Below are positions 8,568 through 17,587 of a stretch of 64,000 nt of DNA, piece after piece; positions within the stretch are counted from its first letter, which is position 1, and every line of letters begins with the position of its first letter. The DNA is taken from the NCBI RefSeq assembly GCF_001270495.1, contig NZ_LGUR01000117.1, positions 186,001 through 250,000 on the forward strand, given 5' to 3'. A program made the position numbers and the translations under genes. The notes beneath the pieces are model-generated. The model was not told where the DNA came from, ran no database searches, and saw only the letters and a list, made by a program, of their open reading frames with translations. This DNA comes from Streptomyces viridochromogenes (GTDB lineage Bacteria > Actinomycetota > Actinomycetes > Streptomycetales > Streptomycetaceae).

Positions 8568-9818
8568 ATGACCGGCACGACGGGTACTCCGCCCAAGGCT
8601 CTCGAAGGCATCCGCGTCCTGGACATGACCCACGTCCAGTCCGGCCCCTCCGCGACCCAGCTGCTCGCCTGGCTCGGCGCGGACGTCGTCAAGCTGGAGG
8701 CGCCGACCGGAGACATCACGCGCAAGCAGTTGCGCGACGTCCCGGACGTCGACTCCCTCTACTTCACGATGCTCAACTGCAACAAGCGGAGCATCACTCT
8801 CAACACCAAGACCGAGCGCGGCAAGGAGATCCTCACCGAGCTGATCCGGCGTTCCGACGTCATGGTCGAGAACTTCGGACCGGGCGCGGTCGACCGGATG
8901 GGCTTCACCTGGGACCGCATCCAGGAGATCAATCCGCGTATCGTCTATGCCTCCATCAAGGGGTTCGGCGACGGCCCGTACACCAACTTCAAGGCGTACG
9001 AAGTCGTCGCGCAGGCCATGGGCGGGTCGATGTCGACCACCGGTTTCGAGGACGGGCCGCCGCTGGCGACCGGAGCCCAGATCGGGGACTCGGGGACGGG
9101 TGTGCACGCCGTCGCGGGGATTCTCGCGGCGCTGTTCCAGCGCGAGAACACCGGGCGTGGGCAGCGGGTCAACGTGGCCATGCAGCACGCTGTACTCAAC
9201 CTGTGCCGGGTGAAGCTGAGGGACCAGCAACGCCTGGCACATGGGCCGCTTGCTGAATATCCGAACGAGGACTTCGGCACGGAAGTTCCCCGCTCGGGAA
9301 ACGCGTCCGGCGGCGGTCAGCCCGGCTGGGCGGTCAAGTGCGCGCCGGGCGGCCCGAACGACTACGTGTACGTCATCGTGCAGCCCGTCGGCTGGCAGCC
9401 GATCAGCGAGCTCATCGGCCGGCCCGAACTCGCCGACGACCCCGAGTGGGCGACGCCGGAGGCCCGGCTGCCCAAGCTCAACAAGATGTTCCAGCTGATC
9501 GAGGAGTGGTCCTCGACCCTGCCGAAGTGGGAGGTGCTGGAGAAGCTCAACGCGCACAACATTCCGTGCGGGCCGATCCTGTCCACCAAGGAGATCATCG
9601 AGGACTCCTCGCTGGTCGCCAACGAGATGGTGGTCACCGTGCCGCACCCCGAGCGCGGCGAGTTCGTGACCGTCGGCAGCCCGCTCAAGCTCTCCGACTC
9701 CCCCGTCGAGGTGTCCAGTTCACCGCTGCTCGGCCAGCACAACGAAGAGGTCTACATCGGCGAGCTCGGCCTCGGCGACGAGGAGCTGCGCCTGCTCAAG
9801 TCGAACGGAGTGATCTGA
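8568..9818 (+). CDS. frc: Formyl-CoA:oxalate CoA-transferase
   Basis: Family III CoA-transferase of 416 residues that moves CoA from formyl-CoA to a carboxylate, classically oxalate, releasing formate. It closely follows the Oxalobacter FRC pattern: [41 protein letters not shown], the aspartyl-CoA nucleophile in [20 protein letters not shown], and the glycine-rich lid [21 protein letters not shown] and LGQHNEEV complete the C-terminus. ATG 8568 is preferred over the GTG at 8559 because GAGGTGG is correctly spaced. It starts 10 nt after the ThDP gene, so is translationally close. Strongest single piece of evidence for oxalate use in this window. Confidence 0.93.
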   Translation: MTGTTGTPPKALEGIRVLDMTHVQSGPSATQLLAWLGADVVKLEAPTGDITRKQLRDVPDVDSLYFTMLNCNKRSITLNTKTERGKEILTELIRRSDVMVENFGPGAVDRMGFTWDRIQEINPRIVYASIKGFGDGPYTNFKAYEVVAQAMGGSMSTTGFEDGPPLATGAQIGDSGTGVHAVAGILAALFQRENTGRGQRVNVAMQHAVLNLCRVKLRDQQRLAHGPLAEYPNEDFGTEVPRSGNASGGGQPGWAVKCAPGGPNDYVYVIVQPVGWQPISELIGRPELADDPEWATPEARLPKLNKMFQLIEEWSSTLPKWEVLEKLNAHNIPCGPILSTKEIIEDSSLVANEMVVTVPHPERGEFVTVGSPLKLSDSPVEVSSSPLLGQHNEEVYIGELGLGDEELRLLKSNGVI

Positions 9819-9819
9819 C

Positions 9820-11967
9820 GTGATGGCCGAAGACCGCGTCCTGAGGGTGCGGACGCTCCTCGACTCCGTGCGGACGGAGGGACGCACGGCGCTGACCGCG
9901 CCCGAGGGCAAGGTGATCGCCGACGCGTACGGGATCGCCGTACCGGGCGAGGAGCTCGCGACGGACGTCGACGAGGCGGTGGCGTACGCGGCGCGCTTCG
10001 GCGGGCCCGTGGTGATGAAGATCGTCTCGCCGGACATCCTCCACAAGACCGACGCGGGCGGCGTGATCGTCGGCGTCGAGGGAGCGACGGACGTACGGGC
10101 CGCGTTCCACAAGATCATCGACAACGCGCGCGCGTACAACGCGGATGCCCGTATCGAGGGCGTGCAGGTCCAGGAGCTCCTCCCGCAGGGGCAGGAGGTC
10201 ATCGTCGGAGCCGTCACCGACCCGACGTTCGGGAAGGTCGTGGCCTTCGGGCTCGGCGGGGTCCTCGTCGAGGTCCTCAAGGACGTCACCTTCCGGCTCG
10301 CTCCCGTGACCGCCGACGAGGCACTGTCCATGCTGGACTCCATCCGGGCGGCGGAGATCCTGCGCGGGGTGCGCGGCCAGGCGGCCGTGGACCGGTGGGC
10401 GATCGCCGAGCAGATCCGCCGTGTCTCGCAGCTCGTGGCGGACTTCCCGGAGATAGCCGAGGTGGACCTCAACCCGGTGATCGCGACCGCGGAGGGGGCG
10501 GTCGCGGCCGACATCCGCGTGATCCTCTCAGAGGCACCGGTCAAGGCGCGCCGCCGCTACGGGCGCGACGAGATCCTCACCTCCATGCGCCGGCTGATGC
10601 AGCCGTCGTCGGTCGCCGTCATCGGGGCCTCCAACGAGCAGGGAAAGATCGGCAATTCGGTCATGCGCAACCTCATCGACGGCGGATTCGCCGGGGACAT
10701 CCATCCGGTGAACCCCAAGGCCGATGACATTCTGGGCCGCAAGGCGTACAAGAGTGTCACGGACGTTCCCGGTGAGGTGGATGTGGCGGTCTTCGCTATC
10801 CCCGCCAAGTTCGTGGCCTCGGCCCTGGAGGAGGTGGGACGCAAGAAGATCCCGAACGCCGTGCTGATCCCCTCCGGGTTCGCGGAGACCGGCGAGCACG
10901 AACTCCAGGCGGAGATCGTGGAGATCGCCGAGCGACACGGCGTCCGGCTGCTCGGGCCGAACATCTACGGCTACTACTCGACGTGGCAGGACCTGTGCGC
11001 CACGTTCTGCACGCCCTACGACGTCAAGGGCGGGGTGGCGCTGACGTCGCAGTCCGGCGGCATCGGGATGGCCATCCTGGGCTTCGCGCGGACCACGAAG
11101 ACGGGTGTGTCGGCGATCGTGGGCCTCGGCAACAAGTCGGACCTGGACGAGGACGACCTGCTGACCTGGTTCGGCGAGGACCCGCACACCGAGTGCATCG
11201 CCATGCATCTGGAGGACCTCAAGGACGGGCGCGCCTTCGTCGAGGCCGCGCGGGCGACCGTACCGAAGAAGCCGGTCGTGGTACTGAAGGCGGGACGGAC
11301 GGCGGCGGGCGCGAAGGCGGCAGGCTCCCACACCGGAGCGCTCGCCGGCGACGACGCCGTGTACGAGGACATCCTGAAGCAGGCCGGCGTCATCCGGGCG
11401 CCCGGGCTGAACGAAATGCTGGAGTACGCGCGCGCGTTGCCGGTGCTGCCCGCCCCCAAGGGCGACAACGTCGTGATCATCACCGGGGCCGGCGGCAGTG
11501 GCGTACTGCTCTCGGATGCCGTGACCGACAACGGACTGTCCCTGATGGAGATCCCGCCGGACCTCGACGAGGCCTTCCGGAAGTTCATCCCGCCCTTCGG
11601 GGCGGCGGGCAACCCGGTGGACATCACAGGGGGCGAGCCACCGTCGACGTACGAGGCGACGATCCGGCTCGGTCTGGAGGATCCGCGCATCCACGCGCTG
11701 GTCCTGGGCTACTGGCACACCATCGTCACTCCCCCGATGGTCTTCGCGGAGCTCACCGCGCGCGTGGTGGCCGAATTCCGGGAGCGCGGCATCGAGAAGC
11801 CCGTGGTCGCGTCGCTCGCGGGCGACGTCGAGGTCGAGGAGGCCTGCCAGTACCTGTACGAGCGGGGGGTCGTGGCTTACCCGTACACGACCGAGAAGCC
11901 GGTGGCCGTGCTCGGCGCGAAGTACCGCTGGGCTCGGGCGGCGGGGATCTTGGGGGGCGGTTCATGA
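9820..11967 (+). CDS. Fused acyl-CoA ligase (ADP-forming type)
   Basis: A 715-residue single-chain NDP-forming acyl-CoA synthetase. The order is an ATP-grasp domain first (about 1-235; KIVSPDILHKTDAGG), then a CoA-binding Rossmann domain (about 250-350; SSVAVIGASNEQGKIG). A ligase domain follows with the phosphohistidine loop AGSHTGALAGDD (near 505) and a second succinyl-CoA-ligase-like domain to the end. Many family members have the CoA-binding domain first, so this is the permuted version. GTG 9820 and ATG 9823 are both possible starts; the frc stop is 1 nt upstream. Likely activates the acid handled by frc and the ThDP enzyme, or uses an acyl-CoA to make ATP (inference). Confidence 0.85.
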   Translation: MMAEDRVLRVRTLLDSVRTEGRTALTAPEGKVIADAYGIAVPGEELATDVDEAVAYAARFGGPVVMKIVSPDILHKTDAGGVIVGVEGATDVRAAFHKIIDNARAYNADARIEGVQVQELLPQGQEVIVGAVTDPTFGKVVAFGLGGVLVEVLKDVTFRLAPVTADEALSMLDSIRAAEILRGVRGQAAVDRWAIAEQIRRVSQLVADFPEIAEVDLNPVIATAEGAVAADIRVILSEAPVKARRRYGRDEILTSMRRLMQPSSVAVIGASNEQGKIGNSVMRNLIDGGFAGDIHPVNPKADDILGRKAYKSVTDVPGEVDVAVFAIPAKFVASALEEVGRKKIPNAVLIPSGFAETGEHELQAEIVEIAERHGVRLLGPNIYGYYSTWQDLCATFCTPYDVKGGVALTSQSGGIGMAILGFARTTKTGVSAIVGLGNKSDLDEDDLLTWFGEDPHTECIAMHLEDLKDGRAFVEAARATVPKKPVVVLKAGRTAAGAKAAGSHTGALAGDDAVYEDILKQAGVIRAPGLNEMLEYARALPVLPAPKGDNVVIITGAGGSGVLLSDAVTDNGLSLMEIPPDLDEAFRKFIPPFGAAGNPVDITGGEPPSTYEATIRLGLEDPRIHALVLGYWHTIVTPPMVFAELTARVVAEFRERGIEKPVVASLAGDVEVEEACQYLYERGVVAYPYTTEKPVAVLGAKYRWARAAGILGGGS

Positions 11968-11980
11968 GGTGAGTGGGCGC

Positions 11981-12011
11981 GGGTCGGCCGACGGTGCGCG
12001 TCGGCCGACCC
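11981..12011 (+). terminator. Hairpin after the CoA ligase gene
   Basis: GGGTCGGCCGAC (11981-11992) pairs perfectly with 12000-12011 across a 7-nt loop. No U tract follows, so it may be a partial terminator or processing signal that lowers expression of the downstream transporters. Confidence 0.6.
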
Positions 12012-12087
12012 CGGGACCCGTGCGCACACGAAAGGCATTGGACAGGGGGCGCTGGCCAGAACTTTCGACGCAAGGGGTGCAACTAAC

Positions 12088-13473
12088 GTGACAACTACCG
12101 ATGTTCCACGGGTCGCCGCCTTCCGGGAGGTGACCGACAAGAACGGACGCGTCTATCGCGTCGGTGAGTCCGACATCGACATCATGGGGCGCAAACGCAA
12201 GTGGATGGTGATCCTGCCCTGGGTCGGCATGATGGGCATCTCCTCCGCCGAGTACGCGTTCGCGTCCGCGGAGGACACGCTGCACACGGCGCACCACTGG
12301 AACAGCATGCACATCTTCTGGATGATGACCGTCTGGGTCTTCTTCCAGGCCGCGGTGGCCTTCCCCGCGGGCAAGCTGCGGGAGAGCGGAAAGCTGCCGG
12401 CCCGCTGGGCGATGATGTGCGGCGCGACGGGCACCCTGCTGGGCTACCTGTCGCTGGCGTTCGCACCGCACGTCGTCTTCGCCTACATCGGCTTCAGCAT
12501 GTTCAGCGGCATGGGCGCGGGCATGGTGTACGCCACCTGCGTCAACATGGTGGGCAAGTGGTATCCGGAGCGCAAGGGCGGCAAGACCGGCTTCGTCAAC
12601 GGCGGTTTCGCCTACGGCTCGGTGCCCTTCGTCTTCCTCTTCAACGGCTACATGGATCTCACCAACTTCCGCTGGGTGCTGGTCTCGGTGGGTGTGTTCC
12701 TGGCCGGGATCGTGGCGTTCTCCGGCTTCTTCTTCAGGGACCCGCCGAAGAACTGGTGGCCCGCGTCGATCGACCCGCTCAACCCGCCGAACGACCCGCG
12801 CGCGGCCCGCTCGCTGCGGATGAACCCGCCGGCGGTCCGCCAGTACTCCCCCAAGGAGGCGTGGAAGACCGGCCGGGTGGTCCTGATGTGGTTCTGCCTG
12901 GCCTGTACCTCCGGCGTCAACATCTTCGGTATCGCCTTCCAGGTGGACATCGGTGAGGAGGCCGGATTCGCGGGCGGGATCGTCGCCACGGCCATGTCCC
13001 TGAAGGCGATCGTCAACGGTACCGGCCGCGGTGTCATCGGCTGGCTCTCCGACCTCTACGGCCGTAAACGGTGTCTGCTCGTCGTGTGCGTCATCCTGGG
13101 ACTCTCCCAGTACGGCATCCTCTGGTCGGCGGAGGCCAAGAACCTGCCGCTGTTCCTGATCTTCTCCTCGATCTCCGGTTTCGGTGGTGGCGCCATCTTC
13201 CCGATGTTCGCCGCGCTCACCGCCGACTACTTCGGCGAGAACAACAACGCGTCCAACTACGGCATGGTCTACAGCGCCAAGCTCGTCTCAGGTCTGGGCG
13301 CGGGCATGGGCGCCGTCGTCGTCGGCGCCTGGGGGCACTCCGGCGCCTTCATCCTGGCCGGCTCCATCTCGCTCTTCGCCGGGTGCGTCGCGGTGTTCCT
13401 CAGCCCACCGGGACGCGACAAGGAAACGCGCATCGCTGCCAACCCCCAACCGCTCGGCGAGGACATGGCCTGA
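12088..13473 (+). CDS. OFA-family MFS transporter (oxalate/formate antiporter type) 1
   Basis: A 461-residue, about 12-helix major facilitator of the oxalate:formate antiporter family, acting in the cytoplasmic membrane. It has a hydrophilic N-terminus with FREVTDKNGRVYRVGE, the MFS cytoplasmic loop GVIGWLSDLYGRKR, and the repeated glycine-rich helix ATCVNMVGKWYPERKGGKTG. GTG 12088 follows AAGGGGTG. It is followed after 1 nt by a paralogue with the same N-terminal signature. Context with frc points to oxalate import coupled to formate export, but other small carboxylates are possible. Confidence 0.85.
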   Translation: MTTTDVPRVAAFREVTDKNGRVYRVGESDIDIMGRKRKWMVILPWVGMMGISSAEYAFASAEDTLHTAHHWNSMHIFWMMTVWVFFQAAVAFPAGKLRESGKLPARWAMMCGATGTLLGYLSLAFAPHVVFAYIGFSMFSGMGAGMVYATCVNMVGKWYPERKGGKTGFVNGGFAYGSVPFVFLFNGYMDLTNFRWVLVSVGVFLAGIVAFSGFFFRDPPKNWWPASIDPLNPPNDPRAARSLRMNPPAVRQYSPKEAWKTGRVVLMWFCLACTSGVNIFGIAFQVDIGEEAGFAGGIVATAMSLKAIVNGTGRGVIGWLSDLYGRKRCLLVVCVILGLSQYGILWSAEAKNLPLFLIFSSISGFGGGAIFPMFAALTADYFGENNNASNYGMVYSAKLVSGLGAGMGAVVVGAWGHSGAFILAGSISLFAGCVAVFLSPPGRDKETRIAANPQPLGEDMA

Positions 13474-13474
13474 C

Positions 13475-14866
13475 ATGACGGCAGATCCGTACGCAGCAAG
13501 CAGTTCGTCCGCACCGTCCAACGCCGCACACCGTCCCTACCGTGAGGTGACCGACGCGCGCGGGCGCGTCTATCGCGTCGGCGAGACCGACCGCGACATC
13601 CTCGGCCACTCCCGCAAGATCATGGTGTATCTCCCGTGGATCGCCATGATGGCCATCAGCGTCTTCGAATACGCGTACGGCTCCGCGGAGGACACCTTGT
13701 CCCACGCGCACGGCTGGACGCAGAGCAACACGTTCTGGATTCTCAGCGTCTGGGTGTTCTTCCAGGCCGGTATCGCCTTCCCGGCGGGCTGGCTGCGCGA
13801 GAAGGGCATCCTGACGGCCCGCACGGCCATGTACCTCGGCTCCGGCCTGTGCCTGCTTGGCTTCCTCGCCCTGTCGCACCTGGACAACGTCTGGCTCGCG
13901 ATCCTCGGGTTCGGCGTCATCGGCGGCATCGGCGCCGGCCTGATCTACGCGACCTGCATCAACATGGTCGGCAAGTGGTTCCCCGAACGGCGCGGCGCCC
14001 GGACCGGGTTCGTCAATGGCGGGTTCGCGTACGGATCGCTGCCGTTCATCTTCATCTTCAACTACGGGTTCGACACCGCGAACTACCACCGGGTGCTGGA
14101 CCTGATCGGCTGCTACATCATGATCGTCGTCCTCGGCTGCGCGTTCTTCTTCAAGGACCCCCCGAAGAACTGGTGGCCCGCGGAGGTCGATCCGCTGACG
14201 TACTCGGGCGACCGGAAGAACGCGGCGAGCCTCGCCAAGAACCCCCCGGCGGTGAAGCAGTACACGCCGAAGGAGGCCATCAGGACCGGCATGCTGCCAC
14301 TGATGTGGCTGTCCGTCGTCCTGACCGCCGGAGTGTCGATCTTCGGCATCTCCTTCCAGGTCGACTACGCCAAGGAGGTCGGCTTCGGCCCGCTGGTCGC
14401 GGCGTCGTCGATGGGCGTGATGGCGGTCATCAACGGCATCGGCCGCGGTGTCGTGGGCTGGTTGTCCGACCGGTGGGGCCGTAAGTCGACGCTGGTGTTC
14501 GTGATCGTCGTGCTGGGTCTGGCCCAGTTCGGTGTGATCTGGGCGGGCGACCTCAGGAGCGAGTGGCTGTTCCTGTTCTTCGCCTTCCTCTCCGGCTTCG
14601 GCGGCGGCGCGTTCTACCCGCTGTTCGCGGCGCTTACCCCGGACTACTTCGGGGAGAACTACAACGCCACCAACTACGGTCTGGTCTACAGCGGCAAGCT
14701 GATCAGCGGCCTGTTCGGCGGCGGTCTGGGCTCCATGGTGGTCGCGGCCTGGGGCTATGACGGCGCGTACGCGCTGGCCGGCGGCGTGTCGTTGGTGGCG
14801 GCGGCGATCGCGTTGCTGCTGCGACAGCCGGGGCGGAGCATGACGGTTCCGCATCCTGCGCGCTGA
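13475..14866 (+). CDS. OFA-family MFS transporter (oxalate/formate antiporter type) 2
   Basis: A 463-residue paralogue of the preceding transporter, with the matching N-terminal motif YREVTDARGRVYRVGE, ATCINMVGKWFPERRGARTG, and GVVGWLSDRWGRKS. The ATG at 13475 lies 1 nt after the previous stop, implying coupled translation. The two copies differ mainly in the helices and the C-terminal tail, so they may be a duplicated pair with different substrate or exchange direction, or form a heteromer (inference). A strong hairpin follows the stop. Confidence 0.85.
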   Translation: MTADPYAASSSSAPSNAAHRPYREVTDARGRVYRVGETDRDILGHSRKIMVYLPWIAMMAISVFEYAYGSAEDTLSHAHGWTQSNTFWILSVWVFFQAGIAFPAGWLREKGILTARTAMYLGSGLCLLGFLALSHLDNVWLAILGFGVIGGIGAGLIYATCINMVGKWFPERRGARTGFVNGGFAYGSLPFIFIFNYGFDTANYHRVLDLIGCYIMIVVLGCAFFFKDPPKNWWPAEVDPLTYSGDRKNAASLAKNPPAVKQYTPKEAIRTGMLPLMWLSVVLTAGVSIFGISFQVDYAKEVGFGPLVAASSMGVMAVINGIGRGVVGWLSDRWGRKSTLVFVIVVLGLAQFGVIWAGDLRSEWLFLFFAFLSGFGGGAFYPLFAALTPDYFGENYNATNYGLVYSGKLISGLFGGGLGSMVVAAWGYDGAYALAGGVSLVAAAIALLLRQPGRSMTVPHPAR

Positions 14867-14906
14867 CAGTCGTGCATGTCGTGTGTATCGCGCACATCGC
14901 GCATGT

Positions 14907-14941
14907 GAGGAGGCCCTCCCCACTTCGGGGAGGGCCTCCTC
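14907..14941. terminator. Bidirectional terminator between convergent units
   Basis: GAGGAGGCCCTCCCC (14907-14921) pairs perfectly with 14927-14941 across the loop ACTTC. It separates the rightward oxalate operon from the end of the leftward sugar/ebo-like run. Confidence 0.88.
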
Positions 14942-14959
14942 ATGTCCGTGCGACGACCG

Positions 14960-16018
14960 TCAGCACTTCTCCCGCAGCGAGTGCAGGTGCTCGCTCGAAC
15001 GGCGTGCGAACGTCAAGGAGTCCGTCGGGTTGTCGTGTTCCGCCTGCCAGTGGTGGGCGAACCGCTGTCCGCGGATCTTGGTCACGGCGGAGATGAACCG
15101 CTTGTAGTCGATGTCGCCGTCGCCGACGTCGACCATGTCGTAGCCGTACTGGTTGGTCGGGTCGCTCACGCCGTCCTTGACGTGGAACAGCGGGTAGCGG
15201 TGCGGCTGCTTCAGTACATAGTCCAGCGGCTCGAAGGGGGCGGCTGATCCGTCGGGCCGCTTCGAGAAGCGGAACTGGCCCGAGTACGCCCAGAAGATGT
15301 CCATCTCCAGGTAGACGAGGTCGGGGTCGGTCTCGGCGAGCAGCACGTCGTAGAGGCGGACCTTGGGGTTGTCGGTGGCGAAGGAGAACTCCTCGGAGTG
15401 GTTGTGCTGGTAGAACTTCATGCCGCGCGCCTTCGCCGCCGCGCCGTAGGTGTTGAACTCCTCGGCGGCGCGCTTCCAGGCGTCGACGGTGGAGCCGTAG
15501 CGGAACGGCCCGGAGGCGGTGCCTATGTGCTTCAGGCCGAGGGCCTGGGCGTCGTCGAGGACCTTGGTGAGGTTCTGGGCGAAGGTGTAGGCGCCCGGAT
15601 CGTTGGAGTAGTAGCCGACGTGGCTGCCGATCGGGTTCAGGCCGTGGTTCCGGGCCAGCCGCTTCAGCTGCGCGAGGGTGATGGGTCCTGCCGAGCCCTG
15701 CGTGTATCCGGCGAACTCGACCTCGTCGTAGCCGTACTTCTCCAACTCGGCGAAGACGGGGGCGAAGCCGAGCGTGGAGACCTTGTCGCGCAGGCTGTAG
15801 AGCTGAATGCCGAGGCGGCCGGGCGGGAGGACGGGGCGGCCGCGGCCGGCGCCGCGGGATGCCGTGTCGGTGGCGGACGCAGTGCCGGGGGCGGCGGCCG
15901 CGGTGGCTGCGGCGGTCCCGAGCAGGGCGGCGGCCGTGGTGCCCGCAGCCACGCCGAGCATGCCTCGTCTGGTGAGGCGGTGGGTGAGTTCGGGATCCGT
16001 CTGGGAAAAGCGGCTCAT
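14960..16018 (-). CDS. Tat-secreted sugar phosphate isomerase/epimerase-like TIM barrel
   Basis: A 352-residue xylose-isomerase-like TIM barrel exported by the Tat pathway: LTRRGMLGVAAG, then an Ala-rich hydrophobic stretch and a low-complexity linker to about residue 60. The barrel starts at PGRLGIQLYSLRDKV. Metal/active-site candidates are the glutamate in YDEVEFAGY, QHNHSEEF, YLEMDIFWAY and FHVKDG. ATG 16018 is preceded by AGGGAG. Last gene of the leftward run, 84 nt after the EboF-like gene. The family acts on sugars and 3-keto sugars; an extracytoplasmic location suits the secreted dehydrogenase encoded upstream (inference). Confidence 0.85.
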   Translation of the reverse strand: MSRFSQTDPELTHRLTRRGMLGVAAGTTAAALLGTAAATAAAAPGTASATDTASRGAGRGRPVLPPGRLGIQLYSLRDKVSTLGFAPVFAELEKYGYDEVEFAGYTQGSAGPITLAQLKRLARNHGLNPIGSHVGYYSNDPGAYTFAQNLTKVLDDAQALGLKHIGTASGPFRYGSTVDAWKRAAEEFNTYGAAAKARGMKFYQHNHSEEFSFATDNPKVRLYDVLLAETDPDLVYLEMDIFWAYSGQFRFSKRPDGSAAPFEPLDYVLKQPHRYPLFHVKDGVSDPTNQYGYDMVDVGDGDIDYKRFISAVTKIRGQRFAHHWQAEHDNPTDSLTFARRSSEHLHSLREKC

Positions 16019-16102
16019 GCCTGGGAACTCCCTGTGATCGAAGGCCGTTGTCAGTGGTGAGTGCTTCACTTGTGATCAGTCGGAACTGAGCGGGCTGACC
16101 AC

Positions 16103-17587
16103 TCAGCCGAGACCGGCGAGTTGGAGCAGAAGTGACTTCACATCGGTGGCCGCGACGCGGTCGCCGACAGCGCGGGGGGTGGAGCAAATGAGGAGCGGAC
16201 CGTCTTCGTCGCTCGCGGGAATGCGGCCATGGCTGCCGCGAATAGGTGACGGATCCAGAGGCACGACCGCCATCCGGTAACGCATGCCCAGCTTCTTGCG
16301 GGCGAGCGCGGTCGCAGCCTTGACCTTGACGTAGGGGTCGAGGGGATCCATGAAGAGTTCGACCGGGTCGTAGCCGGGTTTGCGATGGATCTCGACGAGT
16401 CGCGCGAAGTCGGGCGCGTGGACGTCGTCCAGCCAGTAGTAGTACGTGAACCAGGCGCCCGGCTCCGCTACGGCGACCAGCTCGCCGGCACGCGGATGGT
16501 CGAGATGGTGGGCCTTCTTGCCCTCGTCGTCGAGGAGTTGCTCGATGCCGGGTAGCCCGTCCAGGGCAGCCCGGGTCGCGTCGAGGTCTTCCGGTCGGCG
16601 TACGTAGACGTGGGCGACCTGGTGGTCGGCGACCGCGAAGGCGCGTGACGCCATCGGGTCGAGGTACTCCATGCCGTCCTGGGTGTGCACTTCAAGCAGG
16701 CCTGCCCGCCGCAGGGCGCGGTTGATGTCGACGGGGCGGCTCACGCGGGTGATGCCGTACTCGGACAGCGCGACGACGGTACGGCCCTCCGCGCGGGCGT
16801 CGTCCAGCAGCGGGGCCATGGCGGCGTCCAGGTCGGCGGCCGCTTTCAGTGAGCGCGGGTCGTCGGGGCCGAAGCGCTGTAGGTCGTAGTCAAGATGAGG
16901 GAGGTAGCACAGGGTCAGATCGGGGTGCCGCGTGCGGATGATGTGGCGGGTCGCGTCGATGATCCAGCGGCTGGACACGAGGTCGGCGCCGGGACCCCAG
17001 AAGTGGAAGAGCGGGAAGGTGCCCAGCCTCTCGGTGAGTTCGTCGTGCAGGTCGGGCGGCCGGGTGTAACAGTCGGGCTCCTTGCGCCCGTCGGAATAGT
17101 AGATGGGGCGGGGGGTGACGGTGATGTCGGTGTCGGCGCCCATGGCGTACCACCAGCAGATGTTGGCGACGGTGTAGTCGGGGTGCGCGCGGCGGGCGGC
17201 GTCCCAGAGTTTGTCGCCGGCGACCAGTCCGTTGTGCTGGCGCCACAGGAGTACGTCGCCGAGGTCACGGAAGTACCAGCCGTTGCCGACGATGCCGTGC
17301 TCCGACGGGTGGGTGCCGGTGAGGAAGGTGGACTGGGCGGCGCAGGTGACGGCTGGCAGGACGGTGCCGAGCGGCGCCTGGGAGCCGGACTGGGCGAGCC
17401 GCTTGAGGTGGGGCATGTGGTCGAGGAGACGGGGGGTGAGGCCGACGACGTCGAGGACGAGGAGAGAGGTGGGGCGGTGCCTGGCGGTGGCACCGGCTCG
17501 GGGTGCTGCGCGACCACGTGGTGAGGCGGCCGGGGTTGCCGGGGCCGCCGGATCCACTTGGTCCGCCGAGTCCGGTCGTGCGGTCAT
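16103..17587 (-). CDS. Type I phosphodiesterase/nucleotide pyrophosphatase, EboF-like
   Basis: A 494-residue alkaline-phosphatase-superfamily hydrolase. LLVLDVVGLTPRLL carries the first metal Asp; VTCAAQSTFLTGTHPSEHGIVGNGWYF contains the nucleophile Thr/Ser and is the superfamily signature; LPHLDYDLQRFGPDD gives further metal ligands, ALSEYGITRV the second metal site, and VADHQVAHVYV the last His. About 40 N-terminal residues are low complexity. ATG 17587 follows AAGGAG and overlaps the EboE stop by 4 nt (ATGA). In ebo clusters such an enzyme is EboF. It would hydrolyse a phosphoester of the cluster's unknown product (inference). Confidence 0.85.
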   Translation of the reverse strand: MTARPDSADQVDPAAPATPAASPRGRAAPRAGATARHRPTSLLVLDVVGLTPRLLDHMPHLKRLAQSGSQAPLGTVLPAVTCAAQSTFLTGTHPSEHGIVGNGWYFRDLGDVLLWRQHNGLVAGDKLWDAARRAHPDYTVANICWWYAMGADTDITVTPRPIYYSDGRKEPDCYTRPPDLHDELTERLGTFPLFHFWGPGADLVSSRWIIDATRHIIRTRHPDLTLCYLPHLDYDLQRFGPDDPRSLKAAADLDAAMAPLLDDARAEGRTVVALSEYGITRVSRPVDINRALRRAGLLEVHTQDGMEYLDPMASRAFAVADHQVAHVYVRRPEDLDATRAALDGLPGIEQLLDDEGKKAHHLDHPRAGELVAVAEPGAWFTYYYWLDDVHAPDFARLVEIHRKPGYDPVELFMDPLDPYVKVKAATALARKKLGMRYRMAVVPLDPSPIRGSHGRIPASDEDGPLLICSTPRAVGDRVAATDVKSLLLQLAGLG

